23,632 bases of DNA from an uncultured Clostridia bacterium (GCA_944393455.1 CALYAH010000064.1:1-23632); one strand, 5' to 3'. Shown: positions 1 to 8,603, counted from the stretch's first letter. Notes: generated by a model from the letters alone, not told the origin. Numbers and translations are program-made.

Positions 1-683
1 ACTAGTTCAGATAATCTATTTAATGTTTCTATAATGTTTGGATTAAATTCCTTCTTTACATACGGAATCACAATGTTCCTTACTTTATTCCTTGTATATT
101 CATTTTCAAAATTAGTTTTATCAATTCTAGGATTTAATTGTTTTTGATCACAATATTCTTCAATAACAAATCTTTCACATTCAATTAATGGTCTAATATA
201 TTTACCTCTTTTTGCTTCGATTCCTTTTAAACCTGATATTCCGCTACCACGTATTGCATTCATAATCATAGTTTCTACTTTATCATTTTTATTGTGTGCA
301 ATTGCAATTTTATTTGCTTTTGTGCAATTTAAAATTTCATCAAAAAATTCATACCTAACTTTTCTTCCTGCTTCTTCTGTCCCTATTTTATTATTATTAG
401 CAAGTTTTTTTACATCTATACTTTTTGAATAAAATTCAATGTTTTTTTTATTGCAATAATCTTTTACATATTTTTCATCTTCTTCTGCTTCTTTCCTAAT
501 CATATGATTTACATGTGCAACTACTATGTCAAAATTCATATTAGCTTTTTTATCATATCTTATTTCATTTAGTACATCTAACATAGCAATAGAATCAGGT
601 CCTCCTGACACAGCAAGAACCAGTTTGTCTCCATCTTCAATTAAATTATATTTTTCTATTGTTTTTGATACTTTATCTTTCAT
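1..683 (-). CDS. tilS: tRNA(Ile)-lysidine synthase TilS, N-terminal part (runs off left edge)
   Basis: TilS attaches lysine to C34 of the CAU-anticodon tRNA-Ile using ATP, so that the tRNA reads AUA; it is an essential cytoplasmic enzyme. I translated this frame by hand: it begins with ATG at 681-683 and stays open for 227 codons to the window edge, so the C-terminal domains are missing. The N-terminal PP-loop ATP-pyrophosphatase signature SGGPDS is at residues 26-31, preceded by KLVLAVS. Further on come VVAHVNHMIR, EEAGRKVRYEFF, the segment IAIAHNKNDKVETMIMNAIR and SGISGL, which follow the usual order in TilS. An AAGG ribosome binding site lies just upstream of the ATG. It is downstream of dnaB on the same strand, separated by about 140 bp that contain a palindrome. 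The family call is firm; completeness cannot be judged. Confidence 0.93.
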   Translation of the reverse strand, partial: MKDKVSKTIEKYNLIEDGDKLVLAVSGGPDSIAMLDVLNEIRYDKKANMNFDIVVAHVNHMIRKEAEEDEKYVKDYCNKKNIEFYSKSIDVKKLANNNKIGTEEAGRKVRYEFFDEILNCTKANKIAIAHNKNDKVETMIMNAIRGSGISGLKGIEAKRGKYIRPLIECERFVIEEYCDQKQLNPRIDKTNFENEYTRNKVRNIVIPYVKKEFNPNIIETLNRLSEL

Positions 684-738
684 TTATTAACCTTTCTATT
701 TCTTATTTGTATTTGTTATAAATGCTTTTTATATAACT

Positions 739-776
739 AAAATAAGTAATACCAATTTTATAGTATTACTTATTTT
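739..776 (-). terminator. 14-bp-stem palindrome between dnaB and tilS
   Basis: Two 14-nt arms (739-752 and 763-776, AAAATAAGTAATAC and its exact complement) surround a 10-nt loop. On the minus strand the right arm ends in TTATTTT followed by AGTTATAT, so the U-run is partly inside the stem. It probably ends the dnaB transcript, or works as a weak terminator or processing site before tilS. The stem is perfect, but the tail is not a classic uninterrupted U-tract. Confidence 0.5.
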
Positions 777-822
777 ACACTATTTTTACCCATTTTTCAA
801 GTTGTCGATTTACAAAATCTTA

Positions 823-2157
823 CTAATCATCAAATCTTCTTTCCAAATTAACAAATTTTGTATAGCTTCCTAGCCATAATAATTCAACTGTTCCTGTTGA
901 ACCTCCTCTGTGTTTTGCTATAATAACTTCTGCTATATCCTTTTTTTCACTATCTTGGTTATAATAGTCATCTCTATATAAAAACATTACAATATCGGCA
1001 TCTTGCTCAATCGCTCCAGATTCACGTAAATCTGATAACATCGGTCTATGGTCTGGACGCTGTTCTGCTGCTCTTGATAATTGTGATAATGCTATTACTG
1101 GAACATCCAATTCTTTGGCTAATATTTTTAAAGACCTACTAATTTCTGAAATCTCTTGTTCACGGCTTCCGCCTCTTCTTCCGCTTCCTTGAATTAATTG
1201 TAAATAGTCGATTACAACCATACCTATATTTTTTTCCAATTTAAGTTTTCTACATTTTGCTCTAATTTCCATAATATTAATTCCTGGTGTATCATCGATA
1301 TATATGTTTGCTTCTGATAATGGTCCAATTGCTCCTGCTAACTTTGTCCAGTCATCTTCTTCTAGTTTTCCGGTCCTTACTTTATTACTATCAACCATTG
1401 CTTCACTACATAAAATTCTATTTACTAATTGCTCTTTCGACATTTCTAAACTAAAAATTGCTACTGGCACACCTGCCTTTACTGATGCATTAGTTGCTAT
1501 GTTTAACGCAAAAGCTGTTTTACCCATAGCCGGTCTTGCTGCAATTAAAATAAGTTCTGACCCATGAAATCCAGCTGTTCTATAATCCAGTTCTACGAAA
1601 CCAGATGGAACTCCTGTTATGTGCTGCTTTCTATTATATAACTCTTCTAATTGAGTAAAACTTTCAACTAAAACGTCTTTAATTGGAGTATATCCTTTCT
1701 GATTTTTTTCTTGCATAATATTAAAGATTTTCTTCTCTGCACCCTCCATAATGTCTTCTACTTCTTCTGTTGGACTATATCCCAATTCTATTATTTCATT
1801 AGCTGTTTTTATTAGCCTTCTTAAAGTTGATTTTTCTTCTACTATTTTAACATACTTCATAGCGTTTGCAGTAGTTGGAACTTTTTCTGGTAATTCTGCT
1901 AAATATTCCAATCCACCAACTTGTTCGAACTTCCCCATAGATTCTAGTTCCGCTTTTACAGTAATAATATCAATTGGTTCTGCACGATTATACAAATTTA
2001 AGATAGCTGCATAAATAGCTTTATTATCTTCTCTATAAAAATCTTCTTCTTTTAATATTTCTATGGCAGAAATAACAGCATCCCTATCTGTAAGCATACT
2101 ACCAATAATAGCTTGCTCTGCCTCTAAATCATGTGGTGGTACTTTTCCTAACTCCAT
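823..2157 (-). CDS. dnaB: Replicative DNA helicase DnaB (DnaC in Bacillus nomenclature)
   Basis: This is the hexameric ATP-driven helicase that unwinds DNA at the replication fork and works with DnaG primase. At 444 aa it has normal length. The N-terminal helical domain (about 5-105, starting PPHDLEAEQAIIGSML) and the linker helix are followed by a RecA-like ATPase core with Walker A ARPAMGKT at 207-214, Walker B VVIDYLQLI at about 314-322, the SQLSRAAEQRPDHRP segment at about 358-372, LRESGAIEQDAD at about 377-388, and the arginine-finger region KHRGGSTG at about 415-422. No intein interrupts it. The start is supported by GGAGGA about 10 nt upstream of the ATG; this site lies just beyond the end of a palindromic repeat. 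It sits 84 bp after rplI, the usual Bacillota neighbour, and is probably cotranscribed with it. Confidence 0.97.
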   Translation of the reverse strand: MELGKVPPHDLEAEQAIIGSMLTDRDAVISAIEILKEEDFYREDNKAIYAAILNLYNRAEPIDIITVKAELESMGKFEQVGGLEYLAELPEKVPTTANAMKYVKIVEEKSTLRRLIKTANEIIELGYSPTEEVEDIMEGAEKKIFNIMQEKNQKGYTPIKDVLVESFTQLEELYNRKQHITGVPSGFVELDYRTAGFHGSELILIAARPAMGKTAFALNIATNASVKAGVPVAIFSLEMSKEQLVNRILCSEAMVDSNKVRTGKLEEDDWTKLAGAIGPLSEANIYIDDTPGINIMEIRAKCRKLKLEKNIGMVVIDYLQLIQGSGRRGGSREQEISEISRSLKILAKELDVPVIALSQLSRAAEQRPDHRPMLSDLRESGAIEQDADIVMFLYRDDYYNQDSEKKDIAEVIIAKHRGGSTGTVELLWLGSYTKFVNLERRFDD

Positions 2158-2174
2158 TTTAATTCATTCCTCCA

Positions 2175-2232
2175 ATGTCCAATTAGGGACAGTCCCCAAT
2201 TGGACATTTTTGTCCATTCTGGGACACATCTC
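2175..2232. repeat. GGGGAC-type REP-like palindromic repeat, copy A (rplI-dnaB gap)
   Basis: The block is built of TGTCCAATT..GGGAC and its complements: ATGTCCAATTAGGGAC, then GTCCCCAATTGGACAT, then a second hairpin half ending GGGACACATCTC. A closely related block in the same orientation lies between rpoB and rpoC at 12664-12720. It fills most of the 84-bp rplI-dnaB intergenic space and would fold into short hairpins in the mRNA. Similar GGGGAC repeats are, as I recall, common in Clostridia and are often ascribed to REP-type transposases; that link is recalled and not shown here. Confidence 0.75.
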
Positions 2233-2241
2233 TATACAATA

Positions 2242-2688
2242 CTATTGACTAATTACATCTATTTTTAAGTTTCCAACAACGCCTTCATATAGTTTAATTG
2301 CTATTGTTCTTACACCTAATGTTTTTATAGTTTCTTTTAACTCTATTTTCTTTTTATCAACTTCTATTTGATAGTTCTTTTTCAAAAGTTCTGATATTTC
2401 TTTAGCTGATACTCCTCCAAATATTTTTCCGTTCTCTCCAGCTTTTACTGGTACTTTTAACATTATTTTTGAAAGTTTTTCTGCTGTTTTTTTAGCTTCT
2501 TCTTTTTCTTGTGATTTTCTAAAAGCATTTGAATCTTGTTTTGCTTTTAATTTGCTCATGTTTTCGTTGTTGGCTTCTACTGCTAAATTTTTTGGAAATA
2601 AAAAATTTCTTGCATATCCATCTGATGCATTGATTACTTGATCCTTTTTTCCTACTCCTTTGATATCTGCTTTTAATATTACTTTCAT
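2242..2688 (-). CDS. rplI: 50S ribosomal protein L9
   Basis: L9 binds 23S rRNA near the L1 stalk. With the start at 2688 the protein is 148 aa, the usual length, and begins MKVILKADIKGVGKKDQV, the conserved N-terminal domain opening. The frame extends 7 codons further upstream to 2709, but MKVIL is the family N-terminus and has an AAAGG site upstream. The N-terminal domain (about 1-50, with SDGYARNFLFPKNLA) is followed by the long central helix and the C-terminal domain ending in EGVVGNLKIDVISQ. In many Bacillota rplI directly follows gdpP; here two surface-protein genes and a terminator separate them, and rplI has its own promoter at 2717-2745. Confidence 0.97.
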   Translation of the reverse strand: MKVILKADIKGVGKKDQVINASDGYARNFLFPKNLAVEANNENMSKLKAKQDSNAFRKSQEKEEAKKTAEKLSKIMLKVPVKAGENGKIFGGVSAKEISELLKKNYQIEVDKKKIELKETIKTLGVRTIAIKLYEGVVGNLKIDVISQ

Positions 2689-2716
2689 TTTATCACGCCT
2701 TTCTTTCATGTTAATT

Positions 2717-2745
2717 ATTTTATAACATTTTTACGATTTTTTCAA
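2717..2745 (-). promoter_or_regulatory. Predicted sigma-A promoter for rplI-dnaB
   Basis: Read on the minus strand, TTGAAA (2740-2745) and TAAAAT (2717-2722) are separated by 17 bp; each hexamer matches consensus at 5 of 6 positions. The promoter lies between the terminator at 2760-2796 and the rplI start, which fits a separate rplI-dnaB transcription unit. Confidence 0.6.
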
Positions 2746-2759
2746 GTTAACATTACTTT

Positions 2760-2796
2760 AAAAAGTGCAAAACAAATTAAATTGTTTGCACTTTAT
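2760..2796 (-). terminator. Intrinsic terminator after the 152-aa gene
   Basis: On the minus strand the stem AAAGTGCAAACAA pairs with TTGTTTTGCACTTT around a short AT loop and runs into TTTTT. It lies just past the stop of the 152-aa gene, so it ends the gdpP/1072-aa/152-aa unit before rplI. Confidence 0.85.
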
Positions 2797-2803
2797 CTTT
2801 AAT

Positions 2804-3262
2804 CTATTTTTTTATTTCAGTAATATAATAATCATATGATTGTGATATATCACTTTCAATAGTAGCATTTAATGTCACAATACCTTTAGCTGTAATAGTA
2901 GGAATCTGGGTTTGTATTTGAGCAATTATTTGATTATTTTCATCTACAAATATTATCTCTATATCCTTTTCTTTATATTCTTCATCTTTTTTATTTACAA
3001 TTACTACAGAAAATGTTGATAATTTATTGCTATATGTAATATCAGCACTCTGCATAATTAAACCATCAAATTCCTTCTCTGCTTTTATTTTTTCACTCAC
3101 ATTTTGTTTAGTTCTCAACCCTAATTCTACATATGTTGCATTTTCATTTTCGCTACTTTCTAATTGAGTATTCTTTTTATTTACTAATACTATAACAACT
3201 ATTGATATTAAAATAATTACCACTAATAATATTAATACCTTTTTTATTCTACCTTTTTTCAA
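2804..3262 (-). CDS. Membrane-anchored protein with FxLYD-like extracellular domain
   Basis: No specific function is recognised. The 152-aa protein has a basic N-terminus (KKGRIKK), one hydrophobic helix at about 8-28, then a soluble domain outside the membrane. Residues about 70-152 (ITYSNKLSTFSVVIVNKK, DIEIIFVDENNQII, then a hydrophobic-alternating strand ending TLNATIES) have the beta-sandwich pattern of FxLYD-type domains seen in Gram-positive surface proteins; this is a pattern match, not a proven homology. The start codon is TTG (3260-3262), chosen because AGAGGAGA lies 6-7 nt upstream. It follows the 1072-aa surface protein gene by 16 bp and ends at a strong terminator, so the two are very likely cotranscribed and may act together at the cell surface. 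Confidence 0.75.
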   Translation of the reverse strand: MKKGRIKKVLILLVVIILISIVVIVLVNKKNTQLESSENENATYVELGLRTKQNVSEKIKAEKEFDGLIMQSADITYSNKLSTFSVVIVNKKDEEYKEKDIEIIFVDENNQIIAQIQTQIPTITAKGIVTLNATIESDISQSYDYYITEIKK

Positions 3263-3278
3263 ATTTATTCTCCTCTTT

Positions 3279-6200
3279 TTAATAAATATATAAAACCACT
3301 CTAAATGCTAAGTCTGAACTAAACATTGAACTATCTTGTATACATTCTCTGAATGCTGCAGGACGTCTATTTATATTAAAATAGTTTGATCCTCCTCTTT
3401 TTATATATGGATATTTGTCATTTTTATACCATTCTGAAGATAGCTCCCATGAATTTCCTGCCACATCATATAGGTTTTTTGCCTTATATTTATCATTTGA
3501 ACCTGTAACAGCTAATTTATTCTGATTAAAAAATGTTCCAGTATAGTTTCCCCAACTAGTTGAATTTGAGTCAACATTATAACCAGCATTACTTATCCAT
3601 AAACACATAGTATCCCATTGCGTACCTGTTACTAAACCACTTTGTACAAAATCAGAATTATATGCTGTTTCAGAAAACTCTTTTATTACTTGTCTATCTA
3701 CATATGTATATGGCCATACTCCTTGTCTGCTAACTGGTTTAGCTGTTGTTCCTGAACTACTCCCTCTCTTTGAAGTAGCTGAAGGATCTCCTGCTTCAAA
3801 CCTTGCAATATAATATCCCCCATATCTTTCTATTTGTGCCTGTTGATTAATAACTCCATCTGGGACTGATCTATCTACAGTATTTTCTGCAGTAGGTTCA
3901 TAATCTGAAGGATATGAATAATTTGCTTCATATCTTACATCAACACCATCTACTGGAACCCAAACATATTGATTTTTATCTATATCTTGAATCACAAGTC
4001 CATTATTCCAACCTGCTGGATAATCCGTTCCTTCTGCTACATTCCATGTCGCATCTGGCGTTTCAATTGGTGCATATCCTACTGGTATAACTGGATTTTT
4101 GTAATTAGGAGTATCACCTGTAATAGTTTTATTAGAATCTTCTACAATTTCTCCTACTTCTGCATTTTCTTTGTTAGGAGTATATGCTGTTATTTCATTA
4201 CCAGTATTAGCAAAAGTGGTTAAATTAATTTCTCCTCTATTTCCCACCATATCATATACTGTTCCTCTATATTCTACAAACTGCATTTTTCCTGAATCTT
4301 CTTGAGAAATTATATAACTATAATTCATTACATTTCCACTTACATTTTCGAATTTTGCAGTTTTTTGTATATTATCATCAAATTTTAATTTTAATATAGG
4401 AGCCGTAGATGTTAAAAATGCAGTCTGATTTTCATCTTGATATACATTTTCATTATAAGTTACTTGAATATATATTGCTGCACCCGCCTCATATGTACCT
4501 GAATTGCTTATTACTTGAATACTTTCAACTGTTGGTCCTTGAGTATCTGCTATTATTGTATTTCCTGTCAATTCTGCAGCTTTCACATTTGCATACATAC
4601 CTTGTGAATTATATATTGTTCCTGTATAACTAGATAAATAAAGTAAACCATTATCTCCATCCTGTATAGTATATGTGTAAGTTATAGTTGTTCCACTTGC
4701 ATTATTAAATGTTGCTGATTTTTCTACACCATTTCCAAATTTTATTTTTAATGGTATAGCTGTTAAAGCAGTTATAGTATTAAGATTAGCATCTGCATAA
4801 ACATTTTCACTAAATACTGCTGTTATTGTTATCTGTTCGCCCACTTTATATGTTCCTGATGATGGTGCAGTTACTGATAAACTTTCAATAGTTGTCGATG
4901 CTTGGAATACAGCAGTATAACTATCGCTTATTTCGTTACCTGCCATATCTACTACTTTGAACTCATATTTTCCTTCCTGACTAACAGCATATGTTGTACT
5001 AAAAGTAGTATTTCCATTAGCACTCAACATTGTTTTGTCTGGCAATAAAATGTAATTAATTGCTTGTGAGTCATTTGCATCTACTAAAATATTTATTATT
5101 CCATCTGTACTAGATTCTTGGTCTATAGAAATAGTTGTCGCTGTATTATCTAAATAAAACGTTCCGGTTGTTTTAGATATACTATCATTACTATTACCTG
5201 CCTGGTCCTTTAAATTTGTTGGGACTACCCATAAATAATACTTCCCTGTTAATCCACTCGAATTTGCTATAAATGTATAACTCATATCGCCAGTTGAATA
5301 ACTTAAACTAGCTTGTGCATATGAGGTTGGCTCTATTGTATTTGATGTACTCCATCCATACTTTATACTTGCACCCTCTTGTAATCCGCTTAGATCATCA
5401 TTAATTATTACTTCTACATTTGCTGTTTTTGCCCATGTACTATTCTGTTGTGTTTGTATTTCTATTTTTGGTTGCACTATGTCTATATTACTAATTTCTA
5501 TCTCTTCTGTTATTTTATTTCCTGCTATATCCTCTGCTTCCGCATATACAACTCCATTTTGTGGAACTGTTATTGTTGTGGCATCATCTAGAATAGTATC
5601 TCCAAAACGTACTTTTCTATTTTGCGTTAAATTTGCCCCATACTCAACTGTTACTACTACCTCTTGGTTAGTCCAATAAGTTGGATTTGGTGTCAATTTA
5701 ATTTTGTTGGCGGTATCTGTATTATCACCAACTATAAAAGCATTACTCACCTTTACATTCTCCGCTCTATTTCCTGCTACATCTGTTACTTTTGTCCATA
5801 AATAATAAGTGCCTTGTGTACAATTAGGATTACTTATTTCTTCTCCACTTTTAAAATCTATCCACTCCGCAGGCTCACTTATATTACTAGTAGACCATGC
5901 ATATTTCAATAAATTTATCCCTGATCCACCTGTATCTTCTGCCGTTAACACTGATTTAATAGTGGCTGTTCCTTGTACTGGCACTACATATTTTCCGCCA
6001 TCAGGCATCATATTGACAGTTGGTAATTCCTTATCTATATTTTTTATCTCTAATTTTGCTTCAACTAGATTTCCGTTTTTATCTTCTGCTTGCGCATATA
6101 CTGTTCCATTTGTAGATACTGTCACTGTGGTCGCATTTTCTACATTTGCCGCCCCAAATCCAGCCTTTCTATTTTCCGTTAATAGAGATCCATATTCCAC

Positions 6201-6497
6201 AGTTACAGTAATATCTTTATTGGTCCAACCTGTTTCATTTGGCGTTAATGTTATTTTACCCTCTGTTTCTTTCATATTTTCGACAATTTCATTATACGTT
6301 TGCTCAATTACATTATCATTACTATTCTCTAAATACTCTTTCTCAATTTGCTCTATTTTTTTATTTTCATTTGTTACTTTATTGGATATACTTATATAAG
6401 CAACACCAAGTACCACTAGCATAAATAGTAAAGCTGTTAGTACAAATACTGTAATTGCTCCTTTTTCACTCTTTCTAAATTTCTTTATAATTTTCAT
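3279..6497 (-). CDS. Large surface protein: prepilin-like N-terminus, Ig-like repeats, C-terminal FGE/C-type-lectin-like domain
   Basis: The protein has 1072 aa. Residues 1-40 are a basic stretch and a type IV prepilin-like segment (SEKGAITVFVL, then hydrophobic to about 37). Residues 81-154 and 266-340 are a duplicated Ig-like module (TLTPN..W, VTVEYG, NRK..FG, NG.VYA.AED..GN). Residues about 535-650 and 655-770 are a second duplicated module (SGTY..G..I.I...F.ENVY). From about 800 to 1072 comes a formylglycine-generating-enzyme-like fold: NPVIPVGYAPIET, YVWVPV, RYGGYYIARFEAG (891-903), NLYDVAGNSWELSSEWY (1008-1024), RGGS (1034-1037), FRVVLY (1065-1070). The catalytic cysteine pair of true FGEs is not apparent, so a ligand-binding lectin-like role is likelier. 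The ATG start has TAGGAG about 9 nt upstream. It begins 22 bp after the gdpP stop, so it is probably in the gdpP transcript. Function (adhesin or pilus-associated surface protein) is inferred. Confidence 0.8.
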   Translation of the reverse strand: MKIIKKFRKSEKGAITVFVLTALLFMLVVLGVAYISISNKVTNENKKIEQIEKEYLENSNDNVIEQTYNEIVENMKETEGKITLTPNETGWTNKDITVTVEYGSLLTENRKAGFGAANVENATTVTVSTNGTVYAQAEDKNGNLVEAKLEIKNIDKELPTVNMMPDGGKYVVPVQGTATIKSVLTAEDTGGSGINLLKYAWSTSNISEPAEWIDFKSGEEISNPNCTQGTYYLWTKVTDVAGNRAENVKVSNAFIVGDNTDTANKIKLTPNPTYWTNQEVVVTVEYGANLTQNRKVRFGDTILDDATTITVPQNGVVYAEAEDIAGNKITEEIEISNIDIVQPKIEIQTQQNSTWAKTANVEVIINDDLSGLQEGASIKYGWSTSNTIEPTSYAQASLSYSTGDMSYTFIANSSGLTGKYYLWVVPTNLKDQAGNSNDSISKTTGTFYLDNTATTISIDQESSTDGIINILVDANDSQAINYILLPDKTMLSANGNTTFSTTYAVSQEGKYEFKVVDMAGNEISDSYTAVFQASTTIESLSVTAPSSGTYKVGEQITITAVFSENVYADANLNTITALTAIPLKIKFGNGVEKSATFNNASGTTITYTYTIQDGDNGLLYLSSYTGTIYNSQGMYANVKAAELTGNTIIADTQGPTVESIQVISNSGTYEAGAAIYIQVTYNENVYQDENQTAFLTSTAPILKLKFDDNIQKTAKFENVSGNVMNYSYIISQEDSGKMQFVEYRGTVYDMVGNRGEINLTTFANTGNEITAYTPNKENAEVGEIVEDSNKTITGDTPNYKNPVIPVGYAPIETPDATWNVAEGTDYPAGWNNGLVIQDIDKNQYVWVPVDGVDVRYEANYSYPSDYEPTAENTVDRSVPDGVINQQAQIERYGGYYIARFEAGDPSATSKRGSSSGTTAKPVSRQGVWPYTYVDRQVIKEFSETAYNSDFVQSGLVTGTQWDTMCLWISNAGYNVDSNSTSWGNYTGTFFNQNKLAVTGSNDKYKAKNLYDVAGNSWELSSEWYKNDKYPYIKRGGSNYFNINRRPAAFRECIQDSSMFSSDLAFRVVLYIY

Positions 6498-6519
6498 TCA
6501 AAACAGCTCCTATCTTTTG

Positions 6520-8544
6520 TTAATTTTCTATTTCCGAAAAATACTCATTAATCCTATTAATTAATTCTTGTTTTGTTTCTTCCATTGTCATACCTTCTAC
6601 CTGAGCTCCTGCTAATGTAATGTGACCTCCGCCACCTAATTTTTCTAAGATTATTTGTACATTAATATCTACAATAGAACGTCCACTAATACAAATTTTA
6701 TCTCCTGTATTTCCTAATACAAAAGAAGCTGTTATGTCACTAATTGTTAATAATTCATCTGCAGCTTTAGCACAAATTAAGCTAGCATCTTTTGTCACTT
6801 CATCATGGATAGATATTGCTATTGTTTCATTCACAATTTCTGCTTTTTTTACAATATCTGCTATTGTATTAAAGCTTGCTAAATCACTTTGGAACCATTT
6901 TTTTACTCTTATAATATCTACACCACATCTACGAAGATATGCTGCAGCTTCAAAAGTTCTAACTCCAGTTTTGAAAGTAAAGTTTTTAGTGTCCATCATA
7001 ATTCCTGCATACAAACTTTCTGCTTCAATTGTCTTTAAATTTATTTTTGCTTCTGCATATTGTAGTAATTCTGTTACTAATTCAGCCGCTGAAGAAGCAT
7101 ATACTTCTTGAAACATAAGTGTTGCATTTTCTATGTAATCTGTACTTCTTCTATGATGGTCAACAATTACTATTTTCTTTGCTTTTTCCAACAATTCTGG
7201 AGCATCCACATAATTAATTTTGTGTGTATCTACTACTACTAGTAAAGTGTCTTCATCAATATTTTCCAAGGCTACTTCTTTATTAATAATAACATCTTCA
7301 TATTCTGGATCTTTGTCCATAGCTTTTTTAAATGATTCTAATGCCGGAGCATTTTCGCTATTTACAATATATGCATTGGTATTCAATGTTTTGGCTAATC
7401 GATAAATTCCCATGCAAGATCCTATTGCATCCATATCTGGATTCGTGTGTCCCATAACCATTACTTTATTAGACTCTTTAATCAAATTTTCTAATGCATG
7501 TGCAACTACTCTAGCCTTTACTTTTGTTCTTTTTTCTAGTTCTTGTGCTCTTCCTCCGAAGAATTTATAAATTTCATTTTCTCTAATGACAGCTTGGTCT
7601 CCACCTCTACCTAGTACGACATCCATAGCTGCTTGTGCTGATTTGTACTTTTCTTTATCAGTAGCACCTTCATTTGATATTGCTATACTTAATGTAAATT
7701 GTACTTTCTCTTTGGTGTCAATGTCTTTTATCTTATCTAATATACTAAATTTGTCTTCTTTTACTTGTTCTAAATATCTTTGTTCAAATAGATATACATA
7801 TCTATCTCTGTCTGATTTTATTAGTACACCATTTGTTTTATTTGCCCAATCATACATTTCTTTATCGATTTCAGCTGTTACAAGTGGTTTTTCTCCTGCT
7901 TCCAACCTTTGCATAGTCTCTTCATAGTTGTCAACCATAATAACTCCAACGCATGACTTAGAGTCTTTATATTCTTTTTGAAGCTTTATATTCTCTGTAT
8001 CATCTATAAAATATAAAATTACCATATATTCTTTTTTATTTTTCTTATCTTTGTCTCTATTTCTATAATTTACATATCTTCCTACTATTTTATAGTTCTT
8101 ATTTCCTATTTTTATCTGCTTTATAATATCTCTATTATTTTTTTCTTTTCTATTAGCTATTTCTTCTTTTATATCAATACTTAAATCATCTATATATGTA
8201 TTGATATCTATATTAGCAAATTCAGATGTAAATTTAGAACTTCTCCATATCACTGTTCCATCTGTTTCTAATATAATTAATGGAAAAGGTGAATTAATAA
8301 GACTCGTTTTAGCAGCTGAATCAACTGTTAATGTTAAGTCTTGTAAAGTCTCAGATATTTCACTTTTTCTTTTCTTGTTAGCATAATAGGTATATCCCAT
8401 AATTATAATGTATAACAAAATAGATGGGACTATCATCTTTGTATTCTCAATACTAACAACTATTAATAGAATAAATATAATTGCTAAATATATTTTTGTT
8501 CTTGATATTAACGTTTCAAATACATTTCTATTATTTTTTTGCAT
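6520..8544 (-). CDS. gdpP: Cyclic-di-AMP phosphodiesterase GdpP (YybT family, DHH-DHHA1)
   Basis: GdpP hydrolyses c-di-AMP to pApA at the membrane, tuning potassium homeostasis, osmotic balance and cell-wall stress. With the start at 8544 it has 674 aa, typical of the family. Two membrane helices (about 17-34 and 36-54) precede a PAS domain (about 81-186), a degenerate GGDEF domain (about 197-330, containing GRGGDQAV in place of GGDEF) and the DHH/DHHA1 catalytic part. Metal ligands sit in MGHTNPDMDAIGS (from 364), VVVDTHK (from 436) and VDHHR (461-465); GGGGH is at 637-641. The frame is open 14 codons further upstream, but AGAAGGAGA immediately before MQKNN makes 8544 the better start. A good promoter lies at 8574-8602. 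In many Bacillota rplI follows directly; here a surface gene follows after 22 bp. Confidence 0.96.
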   Translation of the reverse strand: MQKNNRNVFETLISRTKIYLAIIFILLIVVSIENTKMIVPSILLYIIIMGYTYYANKKRKSEISETLQDLTLTVDSAAKTSLINSPFPLIILETDGTVIWRSSKFTSEFANIDINTYIDDLSIDIKEEIANRKEKNNRDIIKQIKIGNKNYKIVGRYVNYRNRDKDKKNKKEYMVILYFIDDTENIKLQKEYKDSKSCVGVIMVDNYEETMQRLEAGEKPLVTAEIDKEMYDWANKTNGVLIKSDRDRYVYLFEQRYLEQVKEDKFSILDKIKDIDTKEKVQFTLSIAISNEGATDKEKYKSAQAAMDVVLGRGGDQAVIRENEIYKFFGGRAQELEKRTKVKARVVAHALENLIKESNKVMVMGHTNPDMDAIGSCMGIYRLAKTLNTNAYIVNSENAPALESFKKAMDKDPEYEDVIINKEVALENIDEDTLLVVVDTHKINYVDAPELLEKAKKIVIVDHHRRSTDYIENATLMFQEVYASSAAELVTELLQYAEAKINLKTIEAESLYAGIMMDTKNFTFKTGVRTFEAAAYLRRCGVDIIRVKKWFQSDLASFNTIADIVKKAEIVNETIAISIHDEVTKDASLICAKAADELLTISDITASFVLGNTGDKICISGRSIVDINVQIILEKLGGGGHITLAGAQVEGMTMEETKQELINRINEYFSEIEN

Positions 8545-8573
8545 AATACTTCTCCTTCTATTCATTCTATTAT

Positions 8574-8602
8574 ATTTTACTAACAAATAGTATATTTGTC
8601 AA
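8574..8602 (-). promoter_or_regulatory. Predicted sigma-A promoter for gdpP
   Basis: Minus strand TTGACA (8597-8602), a 17-bp spacer and TAAAAT (8574-8579), about 30 bp before the gdpP start. The -35 box ends 1 bp from the direct repeat bordering the foldback element, so that insertion landed just upstream of the promoter without breaking it. Confidence 0.75.
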
Positions 8603-8603
8603 G

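Noticed and set aside
5809..6399. A 196-codon open frame on the plus strand (and many shorter plus-strand frames)
   Set aside because: They lie antisense to strongly coding minus-strand genes, have Ser/Ile/Phe-rich shadow compositions, no ribosome binding sites and no recognisable domains.
3279..6497. A true formylglycine-generating enzyme (sulfatase maturation)
   Set aside because: The fold signature is there, but the active-site cysteine pair is not apparent and no sulfatase gene is nearby; a binding role fits the surface-protein architecture better.
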